Positions 17,635-25,484 are shown, counted from the first letter of the stretch. The stretch: 64,000 bases of DNA from UM-FILTER-37-12 sp964344965 (GCA_964344965.1 CAYFPJ010000004.1:1-64000); one strand, 5' to 3'. The notes: generated by a model not told the origin, from the sequence alone. Made by a program: numbers and translations.

Positions 17635-18089
17635 CCCCACTCGACAAGAAGCTACAAAAAGTTGAGTGGGGCGAATACAAGCTTGAGGACTTGTTTGTTG
17701 TTCAAACCGTCAAAAGTATCGACGAAGGAAAATTAACCCTAGTCGATCACAAACAAGATGGATTATTTGAATTTGTAGGCAGGACGAGAGTTGGAAACGG
17801 AATAAAGGGCTATACAAAGAAATTAGATCTTGAGCCCAACCCTGAAGAGACAATTTCAATTACTCAAATTGGAACTATTGTTGCGCAACTGAGAAAAGAA
17901 AAATGGTATGCGAGCCAAAACATATTTTCTCTTACTCCAAAAGCAGAATATAAGAAGCTATTTTTCCTATACGGTGTTGCGGCAGTAGATAAGGCGCTGG
18001 TGAGTACATTTTCTGATGGTTATTCAAACTTATCCGACGTTGAAAAAATTAAAGAAATTGAGAATCAAACTCCCCATCAAAAACGGTAA
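17574..18089 (+). CDS. Restriction specificity subunit S, 5' half (frameshifted)
   Basis: First target-recognition domain of a type I/IIB S protein (VEWGEYKLEDLFVVQ...TISITQIGTIVAQLRKEKWYASQNIFSL). It overlaps the end of the methylase gene; a GTG at 17574 is the only convincing start in frame. After YSNLSDVEKIKEIEN the frame is lost, while the expected RIKLPIKNGKIDF continues in another frame. One surplus base near 18057-18062 would explain this. It could be a true mutation, a phase-variable state or a sequence error. Confidence 0.75.
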   Translation: MGSWQYLKTANQRRAVGKSLAPLDKKLQKVEWGEYKLEDLFVVQTVKSIDEGKLTLVDHKQDGLFEFVGRTRVGNGIKGYTKKLDLEPNPEETISITQIGTIVAQLRKEKWYASQNIFSLTPKAEYKKLFFLYGVAAVDKALVSTFSDGYSNLSDVEKIKEIENQTPHQKR

Positions 18090-18777
18090 AATAGATTTTG
18101 CGTTTATGGAGAACTTCATAGCGGAGCTGGAGGCGGAGCGGATAGCGGAGCTGGAGGCGTATTTGGTAGCAAGCGGACTTAAAGACTATACGTTGACCAA
18201 GGAAGAAAAGAAAGTGTTGGCGGAGTTTGAAAGTGAAAACGTCACGTGGGGAGAATTCAAAATTGGTGATCTGTTTGCAATCAATCCTACGAAGTACTAC
18301 AGGTTATCTAATGAGGAAATACTCTCAGGAAATGGCAAAGTGCCTTTAGTCTCAAACTCCTCAACTAATAATGGAGTAATGGGATTTTCCGAATTGAAAG
18401 CAAACAACAGTGGAAATACCATAACTTGTTCTGACACAACTCTTGGCGCAGAAACCATGTACTACCAAAAGAATGACTTTATTGGTTATTCTCATATTCA
18501 ACATTTTGTCCCAAAATTTGAGAGGTTTAACAGACATATTGCAAGTTTCATTGTTTCTGCATCCAGAGTATCAACTTCAAAAAAGTATAATTATGGTCAA
18601 AAATTTAATCGAGAAGCAATGAATGGGACTGAAATTCAACTTTTGTCCAAAAACAACCAACCAGACTACAAAAAAATGGAGGCGTTTATTTCTGCTATCC
18701 AAAAACTGGTGATTAAAGATGTTGTGGAGTACGCAGACAAAAAAATTGCTGCAACCAAAAAAGTGGTAAAGAAGTAA
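18016..18777 (+). CDS. Restriction specificity subunit S, 3' half (frameshifted)
   Basis: Second half of the same S gene: it starts in reality at the junction RIKLPIKNGKIDF, goes through the central coiled-coil (FIAELEAERIAELEAYL) and a second recognition domain (VTWGEFKIGDLFAINP...AETMYYQKNDFIGYSHIQHF), then a C-terminal helix. The first 15 or so residues read from the ATG at 18016 are out-of-frame sequence of the upstream half. A half-S protein could in principle dimerise, so loss of activity is not certain. Confidence 0.75.
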   Translation: MVIQTYPTLKKLKKLRIKLPIKNGKIDFAFMENFIAELEAERIAELEAYLVASGLKDYTLTKEEKKVLAEFESENVTWGEFKIGDLFAINPTKYYRLSNEEILSGNGKVPLVSNSSTNNGVMGFSELKANNSGNTITCSDTTLGAETMYYQKNDFIGYSHIQHFVPKFERFNRHIASFIVSASRVSTSKKYNYGQKFNREAMNGTEIQLLSKNNQPDYKKMEAFISAIQKLVIKDVVEYADKKIAATKKVVKK

Positions 18778-18799
18778 TTACATCTAAATTAAACTAAAT

Positions 18800-19210
18800 A
18801 TGAACAACACAATCACAATTCAAACAATCGTAAAAACTCCGATTGAAAAAGTCTGGGAGTATTGGACAGAAACAAAACACATTTCCAACTGGGCTGCTAG
18901 TGGCGAATGGGAAGCAAGCGCGAAAAGTAATGATCTGCGTGTTGGCGGTACGTTTAACACGCGTATGCAGGCAAAAGACGGTAGTGCTGGATTTGATTTT
19001 GTTGGTGAGTACACAACTGTCGTCCCTCATGAGCGTATCGAATACACCATGGATGATGACCGCAAAGTCAAAGTAGTTTTTGAGAAGGTTTCAGAAGGAG
19101 TAAAAATTGTTGAGAGTTTTGAGGCCGAGAAAGAGAATTCAGAAGAGGTACAAAAAGAGGGATGGCAAGGAATACTTGATAATTTTAAAAAGTATGCCGA
19201 GAAGCAGTAA
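18800..19210 (+). CDS. SRPBCC (AHSA1-like) small-ligand-binding domain protein
   Basis: A single START/Bet v1-like domain of 136 residues. The typical beginning (ITIQTIVKTPIEKVWEYWTE, then HISNWAASGEW) and the final helix EEVQKEGWQGILDNFKKY match the AHSA1/COG3832 family, which binds hydrophobic ligands. Exact role unknown. It is the first of five small cytoplasmic genes (SRPBCC, YdeI, DUF1428, VOC, VOC) that commonly travel together in environmental bacteria, here inside the accessory region. Confidence 0.88.
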   Translation: MNNTITIQTIVKTPIEKVWEYWTETKHISNWAASGEWEASAKSNDLRVGGTFNTRMQAKDGSAGFDFVGEYTTVVPHERIEYTMDDDRKVKVVFEKVSEGVKIVESFEAEKENSEEVQKEGWQGILDNFKKYAEKQ

Positions 19211-19481
19211 AACCCATACGACACTGTCAAACGGGGCGCTCCATAGAGTACCGAAGGACTTACGCGCGGCACTTGAGGCTTCCTCAAAAGCGCACAGCAC
19301 ATGGGAAGACACTACTCCGCTTGCACGTAATGAGTGGATTTGTTGGGTTGAAAATGCAAAAAAAGAAGAAACACGAATGAAGCGAATTCGCATTGCCAAA
19401 GAAAATCTTGCAGCAGGAAAACGCCGACCATGCTGCTGGCCAGGTTGTCCACATCGAAAGAAGAGAGTTTTAAAAAAGTAA
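19194..19481 (+). CDS. YdeI/OmpD-associated family protein
   Basis: About 95 residues from the ATG at 19194 (MPRSSKTH), which overlaps the SRPBCC gene end by 17 bases. The signature VPKDLRAALEASSKAHSTWE...ARNEWICWVENAKKEETRMKR, with a final RRPCCWPGCPHR, identifies the bacteriocin-protection YdeI/OmpD-associated family. The upstream in-frame extension to 19107 only shadows the SRPBCC gene. Molecular role poorly known. Confidence 0.85.
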   Translation: MPRSSKTHTTLSNGALHRVPKDLRAALEASSKAHSTWEDTTPLARNEWICWVENAKKEETRMKRIRIAKENLAAGKRRPCCWPGCPHRKKRVLKK

Positions 19482-19508
19482 CGTGTTATTTTAACTAACA
19501 TTTGGCAT

Positions 19509-19904
19509 ATGAAAAAACAAAAAGTGGGATATGTAGACGGCTATGTCCTCGTTGTCCCAAAAAAGAAGGTGACCGCGTACAAAAAAATGGCGCGGGAGGC
19601 TGGAAAACTTTGGATAGAGCATGGTGCGCTTGGCTTAAAAGAATGTATGGGTGACGACTTGCGTCCTGATATGGATGGATATCCGGTACTCCAGTTTCCA
19701 ACAATGGTCAAGCCAAAACCGAGCGAGACAATTTGGTTCTCATATATTGAATACAGATCAAAGAAACATCGTGACCAAGTAAATAAAAAGGTGGCAAAAG
19801 ACATGGAAGAATATCAGAAAAAACATCCGGATCATATGAAAGACATGCCGTTTGATCCAAAACGCATGGCCTTTGGAGGATTTAGCGTGGAGGTGGGATA
19901 CTAA
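19509..19904 (+). CDS. DUF1428 family protein
   Basis: A 131-residue protein that matches the DUF1428 (YbaA-like) family along its whole length: YVDGYVLVVPKKKVTAYKKMA at the N-terminus, the GDD plus FPTMVKPKPSETIWFSYIEY core, and the C-terminal MPFDPKRMAFGGFSVEV. The fold is a dimeric alpha/beta barrel type; function is unknown. Part of the SRPBCC-YdeI-DUF1428-VOC group. Confidence 0.9.
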   Translation: MKKQKVGYVDGYVLVVPKKKVTAYKKMAREAGKLWIEHGALGLKECMGDDLRPDMDGYPVLQFPTMVKPKPSETIWFSYIEYRSKKHRDQVNKKVAKDMEEYQKKHPDHMKDMPFDPKRMAFGGFSVEVGY

Positions 19905-19922
19905 GATTACTTATAAATTTTC

Positions 19923-20067
19923 AATAAAAGTAAATTTGGTTTAAGTAAGACTTCATCGGGCCATCCCCGCAGCAAGCTGCGGGGTATTGGCAGAAAATCT
20001 TATTTCAACCAATGTTAGTTTTCACTTTTTCGATGCAAGCATCGAGGAATAAAACCGCTTAAAGATT
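19923..20067 (+). mobile_element. 145-bp hairpin element, copy 2
   Basis: Same sequence, length and orientation as the copy at 6310, inserted between the DUF1428 and VOC genes. The left flank ends TTTTC and the right flank begins CAATC, with no flanking duplication visible. Confidence 0.9.
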
Positions 20068-20087
20068 CAATCATAACGCATAACTAT

Positions 20088-20531
20088 ATGAACACAAAAC
20101 ACCCAATCGTACACTTCGAAATTCCAGCTGACGATGTTGAGCGCGCGCAAGCGTTTTATCAGGAAACCTTTGGTTGGGGATTCCACAAATTTGATATGCC
20201 TAGCGACGGATCAACCGGTGGTGATCCATACTATGGCGTCAGCACCACCGAAGTTGACGAAAACCACATGCCAACAAAACCAGGAACCATTAACGGTGGA
20301 CTCATGAAACGCAAAGCACCTGGGCAACCGTTTATGAACTACATTCAGGCAGAGAGTATCGACGACGTGCTGCCAAAAATCAAAGAGCATGGTGGAGAGA
20401 TAACCTTGCCAAAAACAGAAATCGCGCCTGGCATGGGCTGGATTGCTGCATTCAAAGATACCGAAGGCAACATGATGGGACTGCACGAACTCTCCGCCGA
20501 GCACAAAAAGAAAATGAAGGGAGAAAAGTAA
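20088..20531 (+). CDS. VOC (glyoxalase-like) family protein
   Basis: A 147-residue protein with two beta-alpha-beta-beta-beta half modules: HFEIPADDVERAQAFYQETFGWGF at the start and FKDTEGNMMGLHE at the end carry the usual metal-ligand positions (His and Glu). It belongs to the glyoxalase/bleomycin-resistance superfamily; substrate unknown. Four bases separate it from the next VOC gene, so they are co-transcribed. Confidence 0.9.
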   Translation: MNTKHPIVHFEIPADDVERAQAFYQETFGWGFHKFDMPSDGSTGGDPYYGVSTTEVDENHMPTKPGTINGGLMKRKAPGQPFMNYIQAESIDDVLPKIKEHGGEITLPKTEIAPGMGWIAAFKDTEGNMMGLHELSAEHKKKMKGEK

Positions 20532-20535
20532 ACAT

Positions 20536-21420
20536 ATGCAAAAAATAGTTCCTCATCTCTGGTTTGAAACAAAAGCGAAAGAAGCGGTTGACTTCTATAC
20601 GTCCATCTTCCCGAATTCAAAAACGCTATTTTCCGAAAAATTCCGCAGCACGCCATCAGGTGATATGGATATTATCGGGTTTGAAATTCTTGGATACGAA
20701 TTTCAAGCGCTGGGTGCCGGACCACTCTACACACCAAACCCATCTATTTCATTTATGATCAACTTTGATCCATCGCAGGATCAGGATGCTCGAAAGCGTA
20801 TTGATGAGGTATGGGAGAACCTGCTCGTGGGCGGCAAAGTGCTCATGGATATTGATGCGTATCCATTTAGTGAACGGTATGGATGGGTCGAAGACAAATA
20901 CGGATTTTCGTGGCAACTCATCTACACAAAACCAGAAGGTGACGAACGGCCGCTAGTACTCCCCTCGTTCCTGTTTGTCACCGAAAGCGCAGAGCAAGCA
21001 GAAGAAGCAACAGACTTTTATCTTTCTGTATTCAAAAATGCGAAACGCGGCAATCTGGCTCACTACCCTGTAGGAAGCGAACCAAACAAAGCAGGAGCCG
21101 TGATGTTTACGGACTTTACACTCGAAAACCAATGGTTCGTGGCAATGGATGGAAGCAGCAAAATGCACGATTTTTTCTTTAATGAAATGGTGTCATGTAT
21201 TATCCGCTGTCAGGACCAAAAAGAAATTGATTACTACTGGAACAAACTCTCTGCAGTACCGGAGTCTGAACAATGCGGCTGGATAAAAGACAAGTACGGC
21301 ATTTCGTGGCAGATTGTTCCAGAAAATATGGGAGAACTTATGAAAAGTGATGCCCAAGTACAAGCAATGCTCAAAATGAAAAAAATTATCATTGCTGATC
21401 TGGAGAGTGCGGGTAAATAA
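20536..21420 (+). CDS. Duplicated PhnB-like VOC protein (3-dmu-9_3-mt type)
   Basis: 294 residues made of two tandem PhnB/3-demethylubiquinone-type VOC domains: PHLWFETKAKEAVDFYTSIFPNSK...ERYGWVEDKYGFSWQL, then PSFLFVTESAEQAEEATDFYLSVF...EQCGWIKDKYGISWQIVP. The repeated GWxxDKYGxSWQ block is diagnostic for the family. Not a true ubiquinone methyltransferase; substrate unknown. Immediately after the single-domain VOC gene. Confidence 0.9.
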   Translation: MQKIVPHLWFETKAKEAVDFYTSIFPNSKTLFSEKFRSTPSGDMDIIGFEILGYEFQALGAGPLYTPNPSISFMINFDPSQDQDARKRIDEVWENLLVGGKVLMDIDAYPFSERYGWVEDKYGFSWQLIYTKPEGDERPLVLPSFLFVTESAEQAEEATDFYLSVFKNAKRGNLAHYPVGSEPNKAGAVMFTDFTLENQWFVAMDGSSKMHDFFFNEMVSCIIRCQDQKEIDYYWNKLSAVPESEQCGWIKDKYGISWQIVPENMGELMKSDAQVQAMLKMKKIIIADLESAGK

Positions 21421-21437
21421 TATTAGAAAAACCTCAT

Positions 21438-21968
21438 ATGCAACACTGGAGAGACCAGGCGGAAAAAAATGGATTGAATATACAAGAGCATGGCAGTTGT
21501 CAATTATGTGGTGCTCAGGTTGATGGCGGTATTGCAGAATGTGTTACTATGTCAGATATTGTCACCCACAAGCTCAACCACGAAGATGCTGTGGCAAACA
21601 TGACGATTTTTCTTTGTACAGATGCCCATGCGCTGCAGCACTCGGAAATTCACGGGCGATGGAACAACCATTTTCATCTTGCTCGTCTCCATTTGATTTT
21701 GAACAAAAACATACACTGGAATTATGAGCTTTCTCCAAAACTCAGTAGTGTAATTGACAAATACAAAACTCTGCATCCAGACAACAGAATATCTGCACCA
21801 GAACCAAAACAACGCGGGGCTTTTACAGTTTTTGAGCTAGGGAAAACGAGCGACCCAAAAGAATACGTAGATCTTGTTCAGCGTTGGGCAACAGAAGTAC
21901 ACGAAACCTATGCTTCAGGACACCATACTGCAGAAGACATTTCCGGTTTGCTTGCGGCAGAGAACTAA
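21438..21968 (+). CDS. DUF5946-like protein with N-terminal CxxC
   Basis: 176 residues beginning with a CQLCGA zinc-ribbon-like motif at C21/C24, followed by GGIAEC and a histidine-rich helical part (DAHALQHSEIHGRWNNHFHLARLHL). The layout resembles DUF5946 proteins; the assignment is from memory and moderate. Last gene before the GC-rich hairpin and the attC-like site, so it may be the payload of a cassette ending there. Confidence 0.6.
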   Translation: MQHWRDQAEKNGLNIQEHGSCQLCGAQVDGGIAECVTMSDIVTHKLNHEDAVANMTIFLCTDAHALQHSEIHGRWNNHFHLARLHLILNKNIHWNYELSPKLSSVIDKYKTLHPDNRISAPEPKQRGAFTVFELGKTSDPKEYVDLVQRWATEVHETYASGHHTAEDISGLLAAEN

Positions 21969-21972
21969 GAAG

Positions 21973-22026
21973 TGTTTGGGGGAGGGGCAATTCACCCCTT
22001 TAATTCCCCTCTTCCCCCTCCCCCAA
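21973..22026 (+). terminator. Strong GC-rich hairpin after the DUF5946-like gene
   Basis: GTTTGGGGGAGGGG on the left pairs with CCCCTCCCCCAAAC on the right around a loop containing a shorter CCCC/GGGG pairing. It lies directly after the stop codon. There is no long T-run, so it may be a termination/processing hairpin or another palindromic repeat. Confidence 0.5.
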
Positions 22027-22120
22027 ACGGAAAAAGAAATTTGCACTAAAGTACAAGTGTCCCCTTGAAAATTTTTAAAATAATCCCGATTTCATCGGGA
22101 AAGAGAAAAGGAATACACCA

Positions 22121-22216
22121 GCCAACAGCGTATATCTGGTTCGCGCTTGGGCTATCGCCCAAATGCTCACCCATATCCCGACTACGTTAGGACATCAGAT
22201 ATACGCGAACGTTAGC
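22121..22216 (+). mobile_element. attC-like (integron cassette type) recombination site
   Basis: A 96-bp imperfect palindrome begins GCCAACAGCGTATATCTG and ends CAGATATACGCGAACGTTAGC, with a central CTTGGGCTATCGCCCAA hairpin. It has the obligatory AAC and GTT triplets at the two ends and extrahelical bases between the paired blocks, as in attC sites. It does not match the full RYYYAAC/GTTRRRY consensus. The same terminal block (TATACGCGAACGTTA) recurs at 23532-23546. Confidence 0.55.
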
Positions 22217-22266
22217 TAAAATTGTGCAAATTTTTCTTCATTTTTCCAACCGCTAAAATAAAAAAT

Positions 22267-22974
22267 ATGGAACAACGAACAAATAAACCTACCCAAAACA
22301 AAAAGAACATTTGGGCAATTATTGTCCCTATAATCGCAACTACTCTGATTGTCGGCGGTCTAATTTATTGGTGGCAAAATCAACAATTCCAAAAATACGA
22401 GACAAAAATTGAAAGTATAAAAACTGAATTGCAAAGCAAAGAAACAAATGAATTGTCACTACTCAAAGAAATCGAACAATTAAAAAAACAAGCGCAAGAT
22501 AGTGAAACCGGCGAAACAGAAAACATCGCACAAACCACAGGTGACGTGTTTGGAGACAAGTATGCAAACAATACCTACAATTTCAGTTTCACTATTCCCT
22601 CAAGCTGGGTATTTCAAAAAGAAGAACAAAACATTGGTGGCGATCCTATCCGTCTTTATTTAACTGTTCCAGGATTTAAGGAAAAAACCTTGCCAGGAGC
22701 AGATTATATACTTTCAATTTCTGTCACCGAAAGAATTTTTGAAGAAGAATATCAATACGTGGGTAGGAATGTCAGCAAAGAAAGTGAAGAAAAAATCACT
22801 GTCGCCGGTAGAGAAGCAGTCAAAAGAATTGGCCGACATGAGTTTGGCGGGTATTTGACAGTCGTAATTTTACCAAATGAGAATAACACAATTGGGTTGG
22901 TTTTGCGCACCAATGAAGAACCTTATGCTTCACAATTCAAGACCTTGTTAGACTCATTCGAATTTGCGGAGTAA
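22267..22974 (+). CDS. Membrane-anchored protein with coiled coil and C-terminal globular domain
   Basis: About 235 residues from the ATG at 22267; the frame is open 45 bases further, but that part is poor. One N-terminal membrane helix (WAIIVPIIATTLIVGGLIYWW) is followed by a coiled coil (about residues 45-85) and an extracytoplasmic domain of about 120 residues (NTYNFSFTIPSSW...AVKRIGRHE...LDSFEF). That pattern is like PsbP-type lipoproteins found in Patescibacteria. It lies directly downstream of the attC-like site, so it may be a cassette gene. Confidence 0.7.
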   Translation: MEQRTNKPTQNKKNIWAIIVPIIATTLIVGGLIYWWQNQQFQKYETKIESIKTELQSKETNELSLLKEIEQLKKQAQDSETGETENIAQTTGDVFGDKYANNTYNFSFTIPSSWVFQKEEQNIGGDPIRLYLTVPGFKEKTLPGADYILSISVTERIFEEEYQYVGRNVSKESEEKITVAGREAVKRIGRHEFGGYLTVVILPNENNTIGLVLRTNEEPYASQFKTLLDSFEFAE

Positions 22975-22986
22975 AAAATAAGCACA

Positions 22987-23001
22987 ATAACATATAGCAG
23001 A
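22987..23001 (+). other. Left arm complementary to the second attC-like end
   Basis: ATAACATATAGCAGA is the near reverse complement of TCTGCTATACGCGAACGTTAT at 23526-23546, so the hicBA pair lies inside an imperfect inverted repeat. A second pairing TTTGACTTAT (23026-23035) / ATAAGTCAAA (23514-23523) extends it. Confidence 0.45.
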
Positions 23002-23026
23002 CTCGTGTATCCTCACTCTTCCAAAT

Positions 23027-23055
23027 TTGACTTATCTTTTCTTTGTCGGTATATT
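23027..23055 (+). promoter_or_regulatory. Promoter of hicBA
   Basis: TTGACT at 23027-23032 and TATATT at 23050-23055, 17-base spacer, 23 bases upstream of the hicB ATG. HicB proteins normally repress their own promoter, so this is the expected operator region. Confidence 0.6.
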
Positions 23056-23078
23056 GTAAGTAAAGTAATCTCTAGAAT

Positions 23079-23297
23079 ATGCGCAAAATTAGCATGAAAA
23101 ATGTCGTGTGGAAAGAGGGTAAGCACTATGTATCTTGGAATCTCAATACTGGAGTTTCCAGTTTTGGTAATACAAAAAAAGAAGCTCTTGCAATGCTCCA
23201 AGAAGCGCTAGAACTTCACCTAGAGGATGTACCTGCTTCTAAAGTACAAAAAATTGAAAGACCTGTTCTAGAATCCATGATACTAAAACATGCCTAG
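23079..23297 (+). CDS. hicB: HicB-like antitoxin
   Basis: A 72-residue partial RNase H-like fold with the family pattern VWKEGKHYVSWNLNTGVSSFGNTKKEALAMLQEALELHLED. It neutralises HicA and usually represses the operon. It is placed before hicA with an 8-base overlap, the antitoxin-first order. The C-terminal DNA-binding tail is short, as in compact HicB proteins. A second ATG at 23094 is possible. Confidence 0.88.
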   Translation: MRKISMKNVVWKEGKHYVSWNLNTGVSSFGNTKKEALAMLQEALELHLEDVPASKVQKIERPVLESMILKHA

Positions 23298-23517
23298 ACC
23301 AATTTCACTAAAGATAGTATTAAGAGTCCTACAAGAAAAGGGCTTCTTTTTTGTGAGACAAAAGGGGTCTCACGCCCGTTTTGAAAAGAAAACAAAAGGT
23401 AAAACGTTCAAAGTAACAGTGAAAGTTGGGAGCAAAGAGATTCCACATGGCACTTTTCAGTCTATTTTGCTTCAATCTGGATTGAAAGAGGATGATTTTA
23501 GAAACGTGAAAAAATAA
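23290..23517 (+). CDS. hicA: HicA-like mRNA interferase toxin
   Basis: A 75-residue dsRBD-like toxin: SLKIVLRVLQEKGFFFVRQKGSHARFEKK with the catalytic histidine in GSHARF, then the IPHGTFQSILLQSGL helix. Cleaves mRNA when free of HicB. The gene overlaps hicB. A toxin-antitoxin pair next to attC-like sequence is a common cassette stabiliser in integrons. Confidence 0.9.
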   Translation: MPRPISLKIVLRVLQEKGFFFVRQKGSHARFEKKTKGKTFKVTVKVGSKEIPHGTFQSILLQSGLKEDDFRNVKK

Positions 23518-23525
23518 GTCAAACT

Positions 23526-23547
23526 TCTGCTATACGCGAACGTTATC
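23526..23547 (+). mobile_element. Second attC-like end (GTT-containing)
   Basis: TCTGCTATACGCGAACGTTATC repeats the end of the 22121-22216 site (TATACGCGAACGTTAGC), with one substitution. Together they bracket the 22267 gene and hicBA, as the GTT ends of two successive cassettes would. Confidence 0.45.
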
Positions 23548-23587
23548 CAAAATACTTGCAAAAAATTTTAGGAGAAATTAACATAGT

Positions 23588-23950
23588 ATGAAAACAACAC
23601 CAAGCCACAACGAAAGAATGGCAAACATGACATTTGCATCAGTATACCCACACTACCTAACAAAGATAAAAAAGAAAGACAGAACAAAAAAAGAACTACA
23701 CGAAGTAATAACGTGGTTGACTGGATTCGATGAAAAAAAGATCCAAAAAATGATCACAGAAAAAGTGACATTCCAAACATTCTTTGAAAAAGCAAAGCTC
23801 AATCCAAATGCCCACCTCATCACAGGAGTGATATGTGGCTATCGGATAGAAGAAATCGAAAATCCACTCACACAAAAAGTGAGATACCTCGACAAACTTG
23901 TTGACGAATTGGCAAAAGGAAAAACCATGGATAAAATTTTGCGTAAATAA
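23588..23950 (+). CDS. DUF2200 family protein
   Basis: 120 residues with a full-length match to DUF2200: HNERMANMTFASVYPHYLTKIKKKDRTKKELHEVITWLTGF, then the IxEKVTFQTFFEKAKLNPNA and VICGYRIEEIENPLTQKVRYLDKLVDELAKGK blocks. Small cytoplasmic protein of unknown function. A good ribosome-binding site (TAGGAGAAA) precedes the ATG by about 12 bases. It directly follows the second attC-like end. Confidence 0.9.
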   Translation: MKTTPSHNERMANMTFASVYPHYLTKIKKKDRTKKELHEVITWLTGFDEKKIQKMITEKVTFQTFFEKAKLNPNAHLITGVICGYRIEEIENPLTQKVRYLDKLVDELAKGKTMDKILRK

Positions 23951-23967
23951 TATAATATTACAAAAAA

Positions 23968-25125
23968 ATGAAAGCCTCTAATAACAAAATATTCTCTATT
24001 GTCGGCACCATCATCACACTGCTCCTACTTGTCTTCCCCACTCATGCCACAAGCGCACAGCAGATAGATGATATAAACCTAGAAAGCCCCCCAGTGCAAA
24101 AAGACAAATTTTATCGCGCGATAGTGACAGACGAACCAGAAGAGACCATGATTACAGAATTTGGGCAGACCCTACTCATCCAAAAAATACCACTTGAAAT
24201 TGAAAACGGGCCAGAAAAAGGAAAAAAACTAGAACTAGACTTCAGTATCTCAGCCGGTAGTCCAGGTAGTACCAGACTTTCCAAATCAGACAAAGTAATA
24301 GTGGCCAAAAGTGTATTTGGTGAGGATGTGACCTATTATATCAGCGATGTATACAGACTCAATTCCCTATGGCTTCTGTGCGGACTATTCTTGCTCTTAG
24401 CACTAATTTTTGCCAAATGGTCTGGTCTGCGAGCCCTTTTTGGACTTCTTATCAGTTTTGCCGTCATCATATGGTTTATTGTCCCAAAAATCATAGATGG
24501 TCATAACTCCCTAATTATTGGATTTGTCGGGACACTCATCATTGCCACAGCATCTATTTTTATTGCCCATGGCTTCCGATCACGTACCACCATTGCTTTT
24601 GTAAGTACTGTCACCACCATACTTCTGACAATACTGCTGGCCATACTTTTTACCAACCTCATGCATTTGTTTGGGCTAGGTAGTGAAGAGGCATTTTATT
24701 TACAAGCCACTCCAGAAAAAATATTTAATTTACGTGGTATTTTGCTAGCTGGTATCATTATCGGAACCCTGGGAGTGCTTGACGATATCACCACAGCCCA
24801 AGCTGCAGTAGTAGAAGAATTACACAAGGCAAATCCTTCTCTTAGCATTCGAGAATTATTCACCAGAGGATCTTCAGTAGGACGAGAGCACATCATCTCA
24901 CTAGTCAACACTCTAGTCCTAGCCTACACAGGAGCATCTTTACCACTACTCTTGCTATTCGATATCTACGAACGTCCGACATGGATTATCTTGAATAGTG
25001 AAATAGTAATTGAAGAGATAGTGCGAATGCTGATAGGAAGTATGGCCCTAATTCTGGCTGTGCCACTTACCACAGGGCTGGCAGCATGGTATTATGGCAG
25101 AAAGAAAAATATAGAAAATAAATAA
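23968..25125 (+). CDS. YibE/F family multi-pass membrane protein
   Basis: 385 residues: a signal-like N-terminus (ending around THATSA), an extracytoplasmic domain of about 100 residues (FYRAIVTDEPEET...), then seven or eight membrane helices with the family's conserved GVLDDITTAQAAVVEEL and GREHIISLVNTLVLAYTGASLPLLLLF segments. YibE/F proteins are proposed transporters of unknown substrate. Nine bases separate it from the flavokinase gene, which suggests co-transcription. Confidence 0.9.
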   Translation: MKASNNKIFSIVGTIITLLLLVFPTHATSAQQIDDINLESPPVQKDKFYRAIVTDEPEETMITEFGQTLLIQKIPLEIENGPEKGKKLELDFSISAGSPGSTRLSKSDKVIVAKSVFGEDVTYYISDVYRLNSLWLLCGLFLLLALIFAKWSGLRALFGLLISFAVIIWFIVPKIIDGHNSLIIGFVGTLIIATASIFIAHGFRSRTTIAFVSTVTTILLTILLAILFTNLMHLFGLGSEEAFYLQATPEKIFNLRGILLAGIIIGTLGVLDDITTAQAAVVEELHKANPSLSIRELFTRGSSVGREHIISLVNTLVLAYTGASLPLLLLFDIYERPTWIILNSEIVIEEIVRMLIGSMALILAVPLTTGLAAWYYGRKKNIENK

Positions 25126-25133
25126 TAAAATTT

Positions 25134-25484
25134 ATGTTGTTAAAAGGAGTGGTGAAAAAAGGAACAGGTAAAGGCAGGAGAAGAGGTGTTCCAACAGCAA
25201 ATATTATTATCGAAGAGAGACATTATAATTTCTTAAGAGAGGGAGTATACGCAGCCTGGACAAAACTAGACGGAAAGACTTATAAGTCAGCATTTTCTGC
25301 CCAAATAGAAAAAAGAAAGATACAAGTTCACCTCATAGACTATACTGGAGATGACTTCTATGAAAAAGAAATAGAGATAGACCTATATCAGCAAATATCC
25401 CAAATGGAAGATTTCAACGATGAAGAAGAGCTGGCACAAAAAATACAAAGAGATATATCGATTGCCAGAGAGTGTCTCCAGTAG
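25134..25484 (+). CDS. Stand-alone riboflavin kinase-like domain protein
   Basis: 116 residues that match only the flavokinase half of bacterial RibF: GVVKKGTGKGRRRGVPTANI (nucleotide/metal loop with the PTAN motif), GVYAAW, and VHLIDYTGDDFYEKEIEIDL near the catalytic glutamate. No FAD synthetase half is present. Would phosphorylate riboflavin to FMN if active. A second such module lies at 38661-39023. Annotation by family motifs only; activity is inferred. Confidence 0.8.
   Translation: MLLKGVVKKGTGKGRRRGVPTANIIIEERHYNFLREGVYAAWTKLDGKTYKSAFSAQIEKRKIQVHLIDYTGDDFYEKEIEIDLYQQISQMEDFNDEEELAQKIQRDISIARECLQ

Noticed and set aside
18800..21420. VOC/SRPBCC/DUF1428 genes as an antibiotic-resistance cluster
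   Set aside because: The VOC proteins are generic glyoxalase-fold members and nothing in their sequence points to a defined drug target.
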